From positions 112,501 through 176,500 of the forward strand of contig JAJOZX010008849.1 in the NCBI GenBank assembly GCA_023014485.1: a stretch of DNA of 64,000 nucleotides, given 5' to 3'. The DNA is from Bathynomus jamesi (Eukaryota > Arthropoda > Malacostraca > Isopoda > Cirolanidae). Shown here one piece after another: positions 22,676-33,067 of this stretch. A model generated the notes under the pieces. It did no database searches, was not told the origin of the DNA, and saw only the letters and a program-made list of their open reading frames with translations. How positions within the stretch are numbered: the first letter of the stretch is position 1; every line of letters starts with the position of its first letter. Both the position numbers and the translations under genes were made by a program.

Positions 22676-23234
22676 AAAAAGACGCTCTAATTTGAATTGT
22701 TTATATTTCTTAAAGTATTTCAATTACAACACTGGTTCTTCTGTCACAACAACAATGAAGCATGGGAAATTTTATTCATGTGAAAATATTTTCCATATGT
22801 GATCCCTGTGCAGTGTGCATCCAACACCATTTGCAAACGTCCACTGAAATTTTCCATGACCCGAGCTAGTGTTTCATCAATGATGCTCTCTACAGAAGCT
22901 GTAATTTCTGCCTTTAATTGTTCGACCGTATGTGGATTAGTCCTTTGCACATTGTCCTTAACAAATCCCCATAAGAAATAATCACGTGAATTCAAATCTG
23001 GTGCGTACGGTGGCCAGGACCATCCAAATCCAAAGCGTCCAGGATAGCGATTCGAGATGATCCTATCATGAAAATGTTCACTAATGAAATCAAGAACGGT
23101 ATTTGTCGTATGTGGTCTTGCCCCATCTTGTTGGCAAAATGTTTCTTTTCACATGAATTAAATCTCCCGTGCTCCAGCGTTGTAACTGAAATACTTTAAT
23201 AAATATAAGCAATTCAAATTAGAGCGTCTTTTTT
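22676..23234 (-). mobile_element. Tc1/mariner-superfamily fragment inside the LINE, unusual D-D spacing
   Basis: Inverted ends AAAAAGACGCTCTAATTTGA and mirror split the jockey RT. The minus strand encodes a C-terminal transposase piece: CQQDGARPHTTNTVLD, then WSWPPYAPDLNSRDYFLWGF, KDNVQRTNPHTVEQLK and a long C-terminus. The gap between the second and third aspartates is 47 residues, larger than the 34-41 of the named groups. The N-terminal half is missing. No clear TA duplication is seen. Confidence 0.8.
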
Positions 23235-23453
23235 TGATGACCCGATAGATGACCACTGTTCTTCTCCTAAACCTATTAATAGTGGTGTTCCTCAGAGGGT
23301 TCTCTCCTGTCACCCACTCTCTTCCTTTTATTTATCAACGATCTTTTAAGTCGCACTTCTTCTCCTATCCTCTGACCTCTGATCTTTTTACTATCTCTGA
23401 TTCGGACAGAGAAAACATTGTGGCTTTCACTGACTCAAAAACTCAGTTCCTTC

Positions 23454-23678
23454 CAGTGGCGGCTCGTCGTTAGGCACTGCGGAACTGCAGTATCCCTAAT
23501 TTTTTTATTTACAATTGAAATAATCAAGAACAATATAAGGATGAGCTCACTGAATAACTTTTTCAATAACTTTTGAAACTTTTACTCATTGCTCAATGAT
23601 CATCCTTTTATTTCAGTAATTATTTCAACCCATTCTTAGAGACAGCACCCTAGAATTTTTAGTCACGAGCCGCCACTG
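23454..23678. mobile_element. hAT MITE with exact 8-bp target duplication GTTCCTTC
   Basis: Ends CAGTGGCGGCTCGT and ACGAGCCGCCACTG. The target duplication GTTCCTTC lies at 23446-23453 and 23679-23686. It interrupts the jockey-like LINE. Confidence 0.92.
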
Positions 23679-24235
23679 GTTCCTTCATCTGTCTACTCGT
23701 CAAAATCTTCCACACGACTATCCCCTTACCTTCAACAACACACAACTGAATCCTTCCTTTTCTCTTAACATTCTTGGTGTTTCCTCTTCTCGTGATCTTT
23801 CCTGGAAAGATCACATATACTCTCTTTCTAAAACAGCTTCTAAGAGGTTAGTTGTGCTGTACTGGCTCCGAAAGTTTCTTCACACTCACTCAGTTGCTGT
23901 CTCTGTACAGGGGTCTTGTCCGCTCCTGTATGGAGTACGCTTCTCATGTGTGGGGTGGCTCAACCCAGACATCTTTACTTGACTGGGTGAAATCAAAAGC
24001 TTTTCATCTCACCAATTCCCCGCCTCTTACTAACTGTCTTTAATCCTTCTTTCTTCGCCGCAAAGTTGCCTCACTCTCTCTTTGCTATCGCTTTTGCTTT
24101 TATAACGGACACTGATCTTCTGAACTCTCTAACTGCGTGCCTCCTCCTTTAAGGAGAGCACGTAGTACCAGACTATTTACACATTCTCCTCCCTTTTCTT
24201 TCCAACTCTCTAACACGAGGGTTACTCGGTATTTT

Positions 24236-24238
<3 letters not shown>

Positions 24239-24323
<85 letters not shown>

Positions 24324-24330
24324 TTATATA
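24239..24330. repeat. (TA)n microsatellite
   Basis: Nearly pure TA tract at the LINE 3' end. Confidence 0.95.
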
Positions 24331-24338
24331 TAATATAT

Positions 24339-24712
24339 TTCATTTTTTGTTGTTTTCTCTTTCTCGTCTTGCGCGGAATATCTCCTATACAAGCGTCGTT
24401 CTTTACGTTATTTATACTGCGTGTTCTTTGCAGTTGAATGTATATATGTTACGGCATGCGGAGTGCCCCCCTTGGGGCATTGGTTTCTGCGAGTATGTAG
24501 AGGAATTACGGCATTTGGAAGAGTGAAGTCCATGGTGTAGTGGTATCGCGTCTGAACCGGCAATCGGAAGATCCCGGGTTCGATTCCCAGGTGGTACTTC
24601 ATTTTTCATTTGTTGTTTTCTCTTTCTCGTCTTGCGCGGAATATCTCCTATACAAGCGTCGTTCTTACGTTATTTATACTGCGTGTTCTTTGCAGTTGAA
24701 TGTATATATATT
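24339..24712 (+). mobile_element. tRNA-derived SINE with duplicated tail
   Basis: A tRNA-like head at 24528-24599 has an A box in CATGGTGTAGTGGTATCGCG and a B box in GGGTTCGATTCCC. Its tail (24600-24712) repeats the sequence already present at 24339-24446. The arrangement tail, 80-bp spacer, head, tail suggests two SINE copies in tandem with the first head lost. The acceptor stem does not pair, so this is not a tRNA gene. Confidence 0.8.
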
Positions 24713-24743
24713 ATATGTGTGTATGTGTGTGTGTGTGTGTGTG

Positions 24744-24900
24744 TTGTTTTGGGAGTTGTTTAACCTCTTTGTTACAGCAAAGGTCGTTGACCAAAAATGA
24801 CCTACAGTTTCATGCGGGATCCAAACCACGGGTCTCTACATCATCGGGATGCAGGAAGGCGGTCATCTCTCCAACTACTATCTTTCATCTACTCAACCGG
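24744..24900 (-). mobile_element. second SINE family, copy A
   Basis: Its reverse complement carries the B-box-like CGTGGTTTGGATCCCG and a tail GACCTTTGCTGTAACAAAG. It is the inverted counterpart of 27086-27228. Confidence 0.7.
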
Positions 24901-25079
24901 TCAACTCTGAAATAAGCTTCCTCAATCCACCTTTCCCCCTGTCTTTGAAATGCAGTGTCCAGGCATCTCGAAGACTTTGGACGTTGATTCGGCTTTCTTC
25001 CTCTTATATACTGTAGAGGGGGAAGGGGACGTTTTTGTGGGCGTCCGGTCTTGGTTCCTCCTTTCTGTATAAAATAAAA

Positions 25080-25500
25080 AATAAGAGAGGGGACCTACGG
25101 CTTGACGTCGAATCCGAACCATTGGTAGCTGCGTCATTTATACACGGAGAAAGGTCCTCCATCAACTACTAGATAGACCCACGTCGCTTAACTATGCTGA
25201 TCTCGCGAGCAAGCGGCGTAAAGGCATGGCAAAGACTTAACCCTAAAAAGAAATACAAATGTATTTCCTTTTGTAACATCTGATTTCGCTTTGTACAAAA
25301 ACAAAAAGACAAGAATGTTAACATCTTTCGCAACATCTAAGGAGGCCATATGACGGAGGGGACCTGCAGCTTTACGTGGGATCCGAACCACGGGTCGCTT
25401 CATAGTCTGCAACGCAAAGGACGGTCTCCCACCCAACTACTACCCAGACCCAATGTCGCTTAACTTTACTGATCAACGGGAAGCGATGTAGCCCTCACTT
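25080..25500 (-). repeat. two diverged copies of a tRNA-like SINE
   Basis: GGACCTACGGCTTGACGTCG at 25091 and GGACCTGCAGCTTTACGTGG at 25360 begin related 120-bp segments, both ending in CGCTTAACTNTRCTGATC. Each contains a B-box-like ATCCGAACCA. About 150 bp lie between them. Confidence 0.6.
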
Positions 25501-25908
25501 TTCACCATTTAAGGTCATTACTTTGTAAGTTAATTTAAGTGGCCAATTACAACATTTGTTTATAGTTGATACCTTTCATTTACACTTGAAGAAGATGCAA
25601 CGAACACTCTCATTTATATATCTATCTATCTATGTATCTATCAATATCTATAGTTTGTATATACTCTAAAAAAAAAATGGTTTCTCTTTCATTTTTTTTT
25701 GCTCTGTAAAGGGAAGTCTAGACGAAAAGTTTTGACGTGGCACACGAAAAAACCGTGGAAAACTTCTTTATGAACGAAATTCAATGACAATTTCAGTTTT
25801 CTCCCCCAAAATAAGATATATTTTTTGTAAAAATTTGCTTTATATTTTCTGGTTTTGTTTATATATATAATATTTTTTTTTTTGGCTCTCTTCCTCGCCA
25901 CGTCTTAT
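25501..25908. other. no recognised gene
   Basis: AT-rich, with a TATC run near 25617-25645 and poly-T/poly-A stretches. Confidence 0.4.
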
Positions 25909-26242
25909 GCGCCTGGGTGGTGTAGGGTTAGCATCTCTGATTACGAATCCACCGGCACCGGTTCGACTCCGGTGACGGCAGGCGGTGCGCAGCAAACTCA
26001 GCTGTTCATCCTTCCATACAATAAAAAAAAAATGGTTGGTAGATAAATGAGTACGGTACCCTGGGTAGCTTAGTGGTTAAAACTCTGGGCTACTGATTGG
26101 TCGGTCCTGAAATCGAGTCCAGGCGAGGACTTTGTAATTTCTGACCACCCGTGATGGGTTGTGGTTCGGCTTCGTCGTTAAGTTGTAGGTCTAAGGTGGA
26201 GTAACAATTTAATCATCGTCAGAATAAATAGTTCGAGGTATA
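25909..26242 (+). mobile_element. composite tRNA-derived SINE, copy 3
   Basis: The head GGTGGTGTAGGGTTAGCATC has the anticodon-like CTGATTACGAATC, a B box ACCGGTTCGACTCCGG and a second module TAGCTTAGTGGTTAAA. The tail has GGTCTAAGGTGGAGT. It is longer than copies 1 and 2 because of a 50-bp segment after the second module. Confidence 0.8.
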
Positions 26243-26322
26243 TGATATATATATATATAATATATATATATATATATAAACTGAACCATTCAGTATATAA
26301 AGTTAGTTATAAGAGAAACAAA

Positions 26323-26353
<31 letters not shown>

Positions 26354-26471
26354 CAAAAGAAGAGTCAGCTACGTGGAACAAAAAAAAACCCAGCCCTATA
26401 TAGAGACAAATAACTTTACAAATAACCAACAGGTGTACATACACACATATATCAAATCTATAACCATATAA

Positions 26472-26519
<48 letters not shown>

Positions 26520-26520
26520 T
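26243..26520. repeat. TA and CA microsatellite cluster
   Basis: TA tracts at 26247-26278, 26327-26353 and 26481-26510, with CA runs beside the last. Confidence 0.9.
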
Positions 26521-27085
26521 CACACACAGATACTTGTACGCCATAAATATAAGTATATAGAGATAAAATATATTAATAAAGTAGCCTATAAAATGATATA
26601 AAATTAGGGAAACAGTGGGCTGAGGTGCAAGCAGGCAGTGCTGATGGAGTTCCAGATAGCGACTCCAGCCCGACAAGGCTATGAATATAGATTGGTTATT
26701 TGAGGGCTGAATTCAACAAGGGCATTCCAACCTCTCTTCTTTGCTCTTCGTTTCATCTTTGTTTGTTTCTCTTCATTCTTATTGTGCTCTTTAATGGTGT
26801 TCGTTTGAAGTGATGTATACACTTTTATACACTCACCCCTCTATCTATACTTTCTTTCATATGATGCACCATTTGCAATATATTTGCAATACATTACACA
26901 CATACATACATACATACATATATATATATATGTGTGTGTGAACTTGTTTATTATATTATATACAATATGTAAAATACAATTTACAAATTTAACAATTATT
27001 GTAAAACAGAATTATCTCTAAATGTACATATTAAAAACTTCTTTTTTTTTTTACATAAAAAAGTCTATTTATATCAAACAATTAA
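26521..27085. other. no recognised gene
   Basis: Spacer with a CATA run at 26895-26935 and AT-rich sequence. No coding signal. Confidence 0.4.
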
Positions 27086-27228
27086 GAGTGATAGTAGCTG
27101 GAGAGATGACCGCCTTCTGCATCCCGATGATGTAGAGACCCGTGGTTTGGATTCCGCGTGAAACTGTAGGTCATTTTTTGACACACGACCTTTGCTGTAA
27201 TAAAGAGGTTAAACAACTCCCAAAACAA
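27086..27228 (+). mobile_element. second SINE family, copy B
   Basis: TAGCTGGAGAGATGACCGCC opens a 140-bp unit containing CGTGGTTTGGATTCCGCG. It matches the reverse complement of 24744-24900 and ends with AGGTTAAACAACTCCC against a CA/TA tract. Confidence 0.7.
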
Positions 27229-27578
27229 ACACACACACACATATATATATATATACACATATATATACACACACATATTGACACTTGATTTACATAATAA
27301 CATTAAGTTGAATGTTGAACCTTGATTTTTATCTTAATATAAATTGAAGGCAATAAATAATAAATATCTATTTAATAGACTAAAGTTTTCTATTTCCTAA
27401 ATTACTTTATTATTTTTATTATAATAATTCACTTGATGAGTATTACTACTAATAATAATAATAATAATGATAATAACATTGATTTAATAATAATTTATGT
27501 ATTCATAATACTCATTAATTAAATTATATGAATAAGTTTAATAATGAACGTTATTTTTTTAATAATAATAATAATAAT

Positions 27579-27609
<31 letters not shown>

Positions 27610-27747
27610 TAATAATAATAATAATATTATTATTAATAATAAGTGAAATTAAAAAAATACTATTTTTATTAAAGGTGATGGGAAATAAATGCAGGTTACG
27701 CCTTTTGTGCCAAGTCTATCTGATTTACTGGGTGGACGGCTAGAAAG

Positions 27748-27818
<71 letters not shown>
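27229..27818. repeat. CA/TA, (AAT)n and (GA)n microsatellites with AT-rich spacer
   Basis: CA/TA at 27229-27275, AAT runs at 27450-27470 and 27560-27645, and a pure GA tract at 27750-27817. No gene. Confidence 0.9.
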
Positions 27819-27819
<1 letters not shown>

Positions 27820-28557
27820 TTGAAGTTACATCAATCAGGAAAGAAATATTAATAAAGAAAAAAGTTAAAATGTGTTAATTTAAAAATATTTTAGTTCATA
27901 CTGTCTCAATTAATCTCTCTCTCTCTCTCTCTCTCTCTTGAAGAAACCCTATCACCCATATCCAGATGACCCATGCCTAAATGTATCGTTAACACATAGA
28001 ATAGGATAGGATTTAGGTTAAGTTAATATTGATGAAGTTTTAGAAGTATGTTATAGATTATTAAAGTCATCATCGGGCGTTTAGAAGAAGTGGAGCGACG
28101 AAAAAATACGATGTATGGGCGTCGTGAAGTATGTTGATACGTAACTGGTGCCTGGATTTCCTTGCTTACGAGAGTACGTTAAATATGAATTGTTATAACG
28201 AAATTGTTTCTTCACACGTTACCAGTATGAATCACGAGGGAATAATTTTACCCCGACCCTCATTTCCTACAAGAGAGAAACCTGAAATATATTCTTGGCA
28301 ACCCTGGAAGACCTTGCATGAAAAATATGTATCTCAAATTCTGCTCTATTTAAGTTTCACCCAAAGGAAAGAATATTTTTCTTATAACAACCCAATACAT
28401 ATATATGGTAACACTTTGCTAACCAATCCATTGAACCCAAACAGTTAGCCCAACCATGCAATGATTCTACTAACCATGTTTTTTTTCTGGTATACAAACT
28501 CAGGTGGTTAATGCAAACAAACAAAACCTGGTTAGATAAACAATTTTAATTCGTTGG
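27819..28557. other. no supported gene; one unclassified open frame
   Basis: A 105-codon plus-strand frame at 28131-28448 has an ATG-less start and no motif I recognise. A (CT)n lies at 27913-27938. I do not call it a gene. Confidence 0.4.
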
Positions 28558-28564
28558 CATATAT

Positions 28565-28632
<68 letters not shown>
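28558..28632. repeat. (TA)n microsatellite
   Basis: TA tract. Confidence 0.95.
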
Positions 28633-28636
<4 letters not shown>

Positions 28637-29162
28637 GTGCAGGCATGTATTTGGTTGATGTAACAAAATTATTTTCCTCTGAATTCATCGAATTTGACGG
28701 TCCTTTTTTCCGGCTTCTGTTTAAAATTAAAAAAAATTATTGACAAACCTTTTATGTTTTTTATCAACCAACCAACATTATTTGTTGAAACTCTTTTCAA
28801 TTATAAAGTAAATTAATAATGAAACAGTAAAAATAAAAATTTCCCTCGTAATGACCAATTGAACTTAATTCTATCATATCTTACTGCAGTACATAGACAT
28901 GTTTTTAAAAATGAAGAAAACACGTTTATTTCATGCCCATCCATGGCCTGTCCCAAGCCAGTTTGAGAAATGGGGAGTGGGGTGCGGTGACGCGCCCGTT
29001 GCACGTAATCTGGATCGACCCAGTTCTCCTTTTTAGGAGGACTTATTTTCTCTGGTTGGTATAGCGTTACCGCCCAATCTCAGTGTCCTCAGCTGCACGA
29101 ATAACGTTCAAGAGATCAAACCCGACTTTTTTCTCAAAACGTTACATATGATACAGTGATCA

Positions 29163-29640
29163 ACGATACAGGGCAGAAGAACTCATTAAGACACAAACTA
29201 CTTCACCAGCTACATTTCTATCAGATTTTCTTGATGAAACAAACTGGTCTGCAAAACCAAACAGGATATATGCAAAGGGAAGTCATTGGTGGTGAATTCG
29301 TGGTCAGGGGTGGAGTAAGCCGGACCAGAATGAAGGTAGGGCAAATCTTATACTATATAATCATTGTATTGTATTGTATTTTTCTTCGTGAAATGAGGAA
29401 CGATACAGGGCAGAAGAACTCATTAAGACACAAACTACTTCACCAGCTACATTTCTATCAGATTTTCTTGATGAAACAAACTGGTTTGCAAAACCAAACT
29501 GGATATATGCAAAGGGAAGTCATTGGTGGTGAATTCGTGGTCAGGGGCGGAGTAAGCCGGACCAGAATGAAAGGAGGGCAAATCTTATATTATATAATCA
29601 TTGTATTGTATTGTATTGTATTTTTCTTCGTGAAATGAGG
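29163..29640 (+). repeat. 237-bp tandem duplication, in frame (2 x 79 codons)
   Basis: ACGATACAGGGCAGAAGAAC begins at 29163 and again at 29400. The copies differ at only a few positions. Because 237 is a multiple of three, a plus-strand frame stays open across both copies (29156-29638), repeating NDTGQKNSLRHKLLHQ. I recognise no family, and the low divergence points to a recent duplication. Confidence 0.85.
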
Positions 29641-30289
29641 AATCATCGCACGGAACATTTGAAAGGTTGAAAGAATCTCTAACGAGACATTTTCAAATCG
29701 GTCTATTCCCAATTCATGACATTTTCATCCACGACCTTTCCCACTCTAGTCCGGGTTAGGTTACGATTGGTTAGCATACGATAAATTAAGTTCTAATTGG
29801 TTAGGCTAATATTAGGTTAGTTTCTGATTGGTTAAAATAAGTTAGGTTAGGAAATATTAAACATTCCTACTCAGCGCCGCTTGCCGTGAGTGAGAATGTA
29901 ATGTAATGACCGTAAGTTCGTCAGTGACATTATGCAAATAAACATTGCGTTGAGATTCGCGACGCCGTCATCAAAAAGTTAATCTATCCAATAGGCCCAA
30001 ACGTAGGCGTATCGTTCCCACCAGTCGTGGGAAACTTAGAGATAATAGTGATAGTGTAGTGATAATAATCAGAACGGTGCTTACAAAAAGAATCTAAAAA
30101 GTTGATCCATAAAATTTGTGGAAGACCCTCGGCACCTAATTACGCAACAAAGCGGAAGAAAAACCGACAACAAAAAGTTATAGAACAAAAAACATTTGTA
30201 CGTCTTAAAGCTAAAAACGTTACGCTGACGCCAAACATTTATTTCAATGTTACACAAAAGTTATATTTAAATACGTAGCTGATGTGCGA
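29641..30289. other. no gene; GGTTA-rich stretch and a dispersed repeat
   Basis: 29755-29855 is rich in GGTTAGG and ATTGGTTA motifs. 29925-30060 (CGACGCCGTCATCAAAAAG and on) has a relative at about 56385-56510. Confidence 0.5.
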
Positions 30290-30421
30290 CTTATATATAA
30301 ACTAGTATTTGGGATTATATTATCTAGGAGTTTATTCCACTCGTCCACCAGTGTCAGTTCAAAATAAAGTCTACTTTCTGCATTTCTGAGCCAAATGTTT
30401 CTCAGTATATACCTTTATTAA
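30290..30421 (-). pseudogene. LINE C-terminal scrap
   Basis: The minus strand reads YILRNIWLRNAESRLYFEL then LVDEWNKLLDNIIP, the WNxLP-type end of a non-LTR ORF2. Only about 40 residues remain. Confidence 0.5.
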
Positions 30422-30423
30422 AT

Positions 30424-30830
30424 TCATCAGGGAAGCCTAATGGTAAAGCACCGAGCTGTTAGTCTGAAGGTCCTGGGTTCGAGTGCCAGACCGGGATTTA
30501 GATTTCGGTGATTAAGACGCTTCTTTAGATCTCGCTTTGTGGGATAGTGGTTCAGATCCCACGAAAATTTGTATAGGTCTAGGGTTACCAGACGTCCGGC
30601 AAAAGGACGACATGTGAGGTATTAATTGGGTTGTTTGAGCTTGTGGGAAGCTCATTTTTAAGTCTGAATCATATCTAAGTAAAAAGCCAGACAATATCAA
30701 CATATTTAAAATGCCTGCTGGACAGAGGACATGAGATTGAAAAGGAGGACATGTCCTCTTTTTGCCGGACGTCTGGTAACCCTATATAGGTCTCCTTCGT
30801 CACATGACGTGACACATTACGAAAGAGATT
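30424..30830 (+). mobile_element. tRNA-derived SINE (tRNA-Asn-like head) carrying a hAT MITE
   Basis: The head 30426-30497 has TAATGGTAAAGC, an anticodon-loop-like TGTTAGT and a B box in CTGGGTTCGAGTGCCAG. The body continues to TATAGGTC, is split by the MITE at 30580-30784, and resumes after the duplicated TATAGGTC. Confidence 0.65.
30580..30784. mobile_element. hAT MITE with 8-bp target duplication TATAGGTC
   Basis: Ends TAGGGTTACCAGACGTCCGG and mirror. The duplication lies at 30572-30579 and 30785-30792. Inner ends repeat GGACATGT. Inserted within a SINE. Confidence 0.92.
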
Positions 30831-31237
30831 AAACCGTACCAAACATTATTATTATTGGACAGTGTTAATCAAACCGTTTTATAAATACTTTCATACTGAG
30901 CAACTTTAATCCAGAACTTCATTTATACTAGCGCTATTAACTAGAAAGACTCTATGTTCCTTCCAGCTACCTTATCTCCAAAAACATGCAGCACTCGTAC
31001 ATTTCCAAACAGGGTTTTCCTTAACAATCGAGATGGAGCAATTTTCATTTCCTATATAGGACGCATTCGCTTGTAAACAACGTAAACTTAACCATGCAAG
31101 ACTATATTATTTGCAAGATCACAAAAAATATTCTATGCATAGGCCTCGTATCTTACTTTCATAAGTGTTTACACTTCGACAAATTAGGTAAAATGTCATT
31201 CATATTCCTTTTGTAACAAGGTGGTACACGGAAGTTC
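30831..31237. other. no recognised gene
   Basis: Unique-looking spacer with no coding signal. Confidence 0.4.
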
Positions 31238-31245
31238 CAGTAAAT

Positions 31246-31436
31246 CAGGGGTCACCAACCTGGGCGGTAGCGCCCACTAGTGGGCTCACATTAAAGGTAA
31301 TTAAACATTTATTTAATTATTTATTTTATCGATTATGTTGATTTATTCTTTTTGATCTAAGGTGGGCGATAAGCTTTTTTAATTTTCAAAAAATCGTAAA
31401 AGTGGGCGGTGAACAAAAAAAAGTTGGTGACCCCTG
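31246..31436. mobile_element. hAT MITE with 8-bp target duplication CAGTAAAT
   Basis: Ends CAGGGGTCACCAACCTGGG and TTGGTGACCCCTG. CAGTAAAT at 31238-31245 is repeated at 31437-31444. Confidence 0.92.
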
Positions 31437-31792
31437 CAGTAAATGGATGTTTAGACTCGTTAACAATATGTGGTCCTTCAGGATCTGTATGACTAGAAAT
31501 AGGATTTCTAGGATAAGTTAAAGTGAAATAGTTATTTTAGCAGTTTGAAGAATTCAGTTGTGTTTCCTCCATGTTTAACATATTTTTAGATGGGAAAACT
31601 TGTCTCTTAATTTAGAACCTTTTTTTTTATCTTTCTCCAGTTTGGTTCGTAATTCTGTGGTATTGTACTTGATCGAATTTAAAAGCTTTATGGACAGTTT
31701 ATTTTTTTTCAATACCAAAATAAGAGAGCATTTTATTTTCAAATGTAATCTAAGTTTATACATATAGATTATGTTAACCTATTGTTGTACAG

Positions 31793-32560
31793 GGTGGGTC
31801 AAAAATTAATTTAAAAATTAAATTACAGGATAACTACGAGTACATAAGATAGGATTGAATAACAAAATCGGGCACTTATTCCTTTTTCCCTCCTCAATTT
31901 CTTTTTTCTTGGTTAGGTCAACTGTACGCCCTTGACAATTGGTTAGGTTAAGTTATGATATTTTCGTTAAAATATTCCACTTCTTTTCCCCGCATTTCTG
32001 CATATAATATTTCAAAATACAACCAACTCATGACTTAACCTAACCAATTGTCAAGGGCGTACAGTTGATCTAACCGGGAAAAAAAAAATTGCTGGGGGGG
32101 GGAGGAAAGGAATAAGTGCCCAAAATCCATTAAGCAGACAAAAGTCCAAATATTTTTTAAGTAAATAACCTTTCTTGTTGCAGGTTCAAGTGACCAGAAA
32201 TGAAATAAGAAATGAAAGTCATTATCTTCAGTGATGAGTGCCATATTTAACTCAGTGGATTAATGAACAAACAAAACACCCGTTTTCGGCGATTTGCCAA
32301 ACCTATAGAGTTTAAGATGCTATTCCATTCCCCAAAGATAACAATCTAGTTAGGGTTCAATGCCCAAAGGACTTACGGCCTATATTTTCAAACCCTGAAA
32401 ATGAGGAAGCAGTACCAGTAAATGGTGAACGATATGTCCAAATGTATGATGGTTAATTTTGGTAGAATCACGAGTTTTATAATCAAATTTCTCGATATGA
32501 AGGTTCTGAGGACCTTGTTGTCATATTTGCCGTTTCCATAGATCGAATCAATACATTATC
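31793..32560 (+). pseudogene. Tc1/mariner remnant, interrupted by an inverted-repeat element
   Basis: The left end CAGGGTGGGTCAAAAATTAA follows TA. At about 32218 the plus strand reads VIIFSDECHI, the first catalytic aspartate region. It goes on through NKQNTRF and FHSPKITI to a VNGERYVQM-type segment, in several frames. The second and third aspartate motifs and the right end are not found. Confidence 0.65.
31870..32121. mobile_element. 252-bp inverted-repeat MITE with ~95-bp arms
   Basis: Arms beginning GGGCACTTATTCCTTT are inverted copies containing TGTACGCCCTTGACAATTGG and GGTTAGG. AAAATC flanks both sides. A partial third copy of the arm lies at 47998-48062 inside the foldback MULE. Confidence 0.8.
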
Positions 32561-33058
32561 ATTAGTCCTCTTATAAATCTATTCCTTTATTAAGTTTCCC
32601 TAGTAAATATTACACTTTTGTCATTGTATTTTTCTTTACCTCTAAAAATTAAATCCCATTTGCCATGTATAGACAAACAGAATATTCTCTACAGTAGCTT
32701 ATTTATAACTAAGAATTTTCTCTCATTTATACTGATTTTTATAATCTCACTTTTTTCTCTCAGTGAATTTCAAAACTTCACCTCTCAAGCCTCTTTCTAT
32801 AGAACTTTCATTCAGATAAAATGAGTGCCAGAACAATGCATGCAGAGGCACTCCGTATTGCAAGCAGACAGCTCAGTGTAATATGTATAGCGTGTTATAA
32901 ATTAAAAACTGTGCAGGGAATTATCAACAAATCATGTGTAGGCCTATACATTCTAAAACTCTTCATTTAATGTAAACAAAATATTGTGTTCAAAATTATT
33001 AAGATTCAGTTTTTGTTAAAATCAAAATAAATAAATTATATTACTTCAAAATAAATAT
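32561..33058. other. no recognised gene
   Basis: AT-rich spacer. The 68-codon frame at 32618 has no recognisable motif. Confidence 0.4.
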
Positions 33059-33067
33059 GGTTTAGAA

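Larger units (their letters stand above)
22355..24235 (+). pseudogene. jockey-like LINE reverse transcriptase, interrupted by two transposons
   Basis: The RT starts in YLSIHNLLSDHQYGFRKGRP. It has the first catalytic aspartate in TIALDISKAFDKIWHK, then the thumb region near 22600. Sequence resumes after the 22676-23234 insertion with the PINSGVPQ region (about 23270) and a degenerate D-D motif (IVAFTDSKT). It is cut again by the hAT MITE at 23454-23678 and continues to LSLYRGLVRSCMEYASHVWG (23895-23950) and a SPPLTNCL-type end. Many stops and frameshifts. The 3' end runs to the TA tract at 24239. Confidence 0.85.

Noticed and set aside
24528..24599. Functional tRNA gene
   Set aside because: A and B boxes are present, but the acceptor stem does not pair and the unit continues into a repeated SINE tail.
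28131..28448. 105-codon plus-strand frame
   Set aside because: No ATG at the listed start, no motif, no neighbour support and AT-rich composition.
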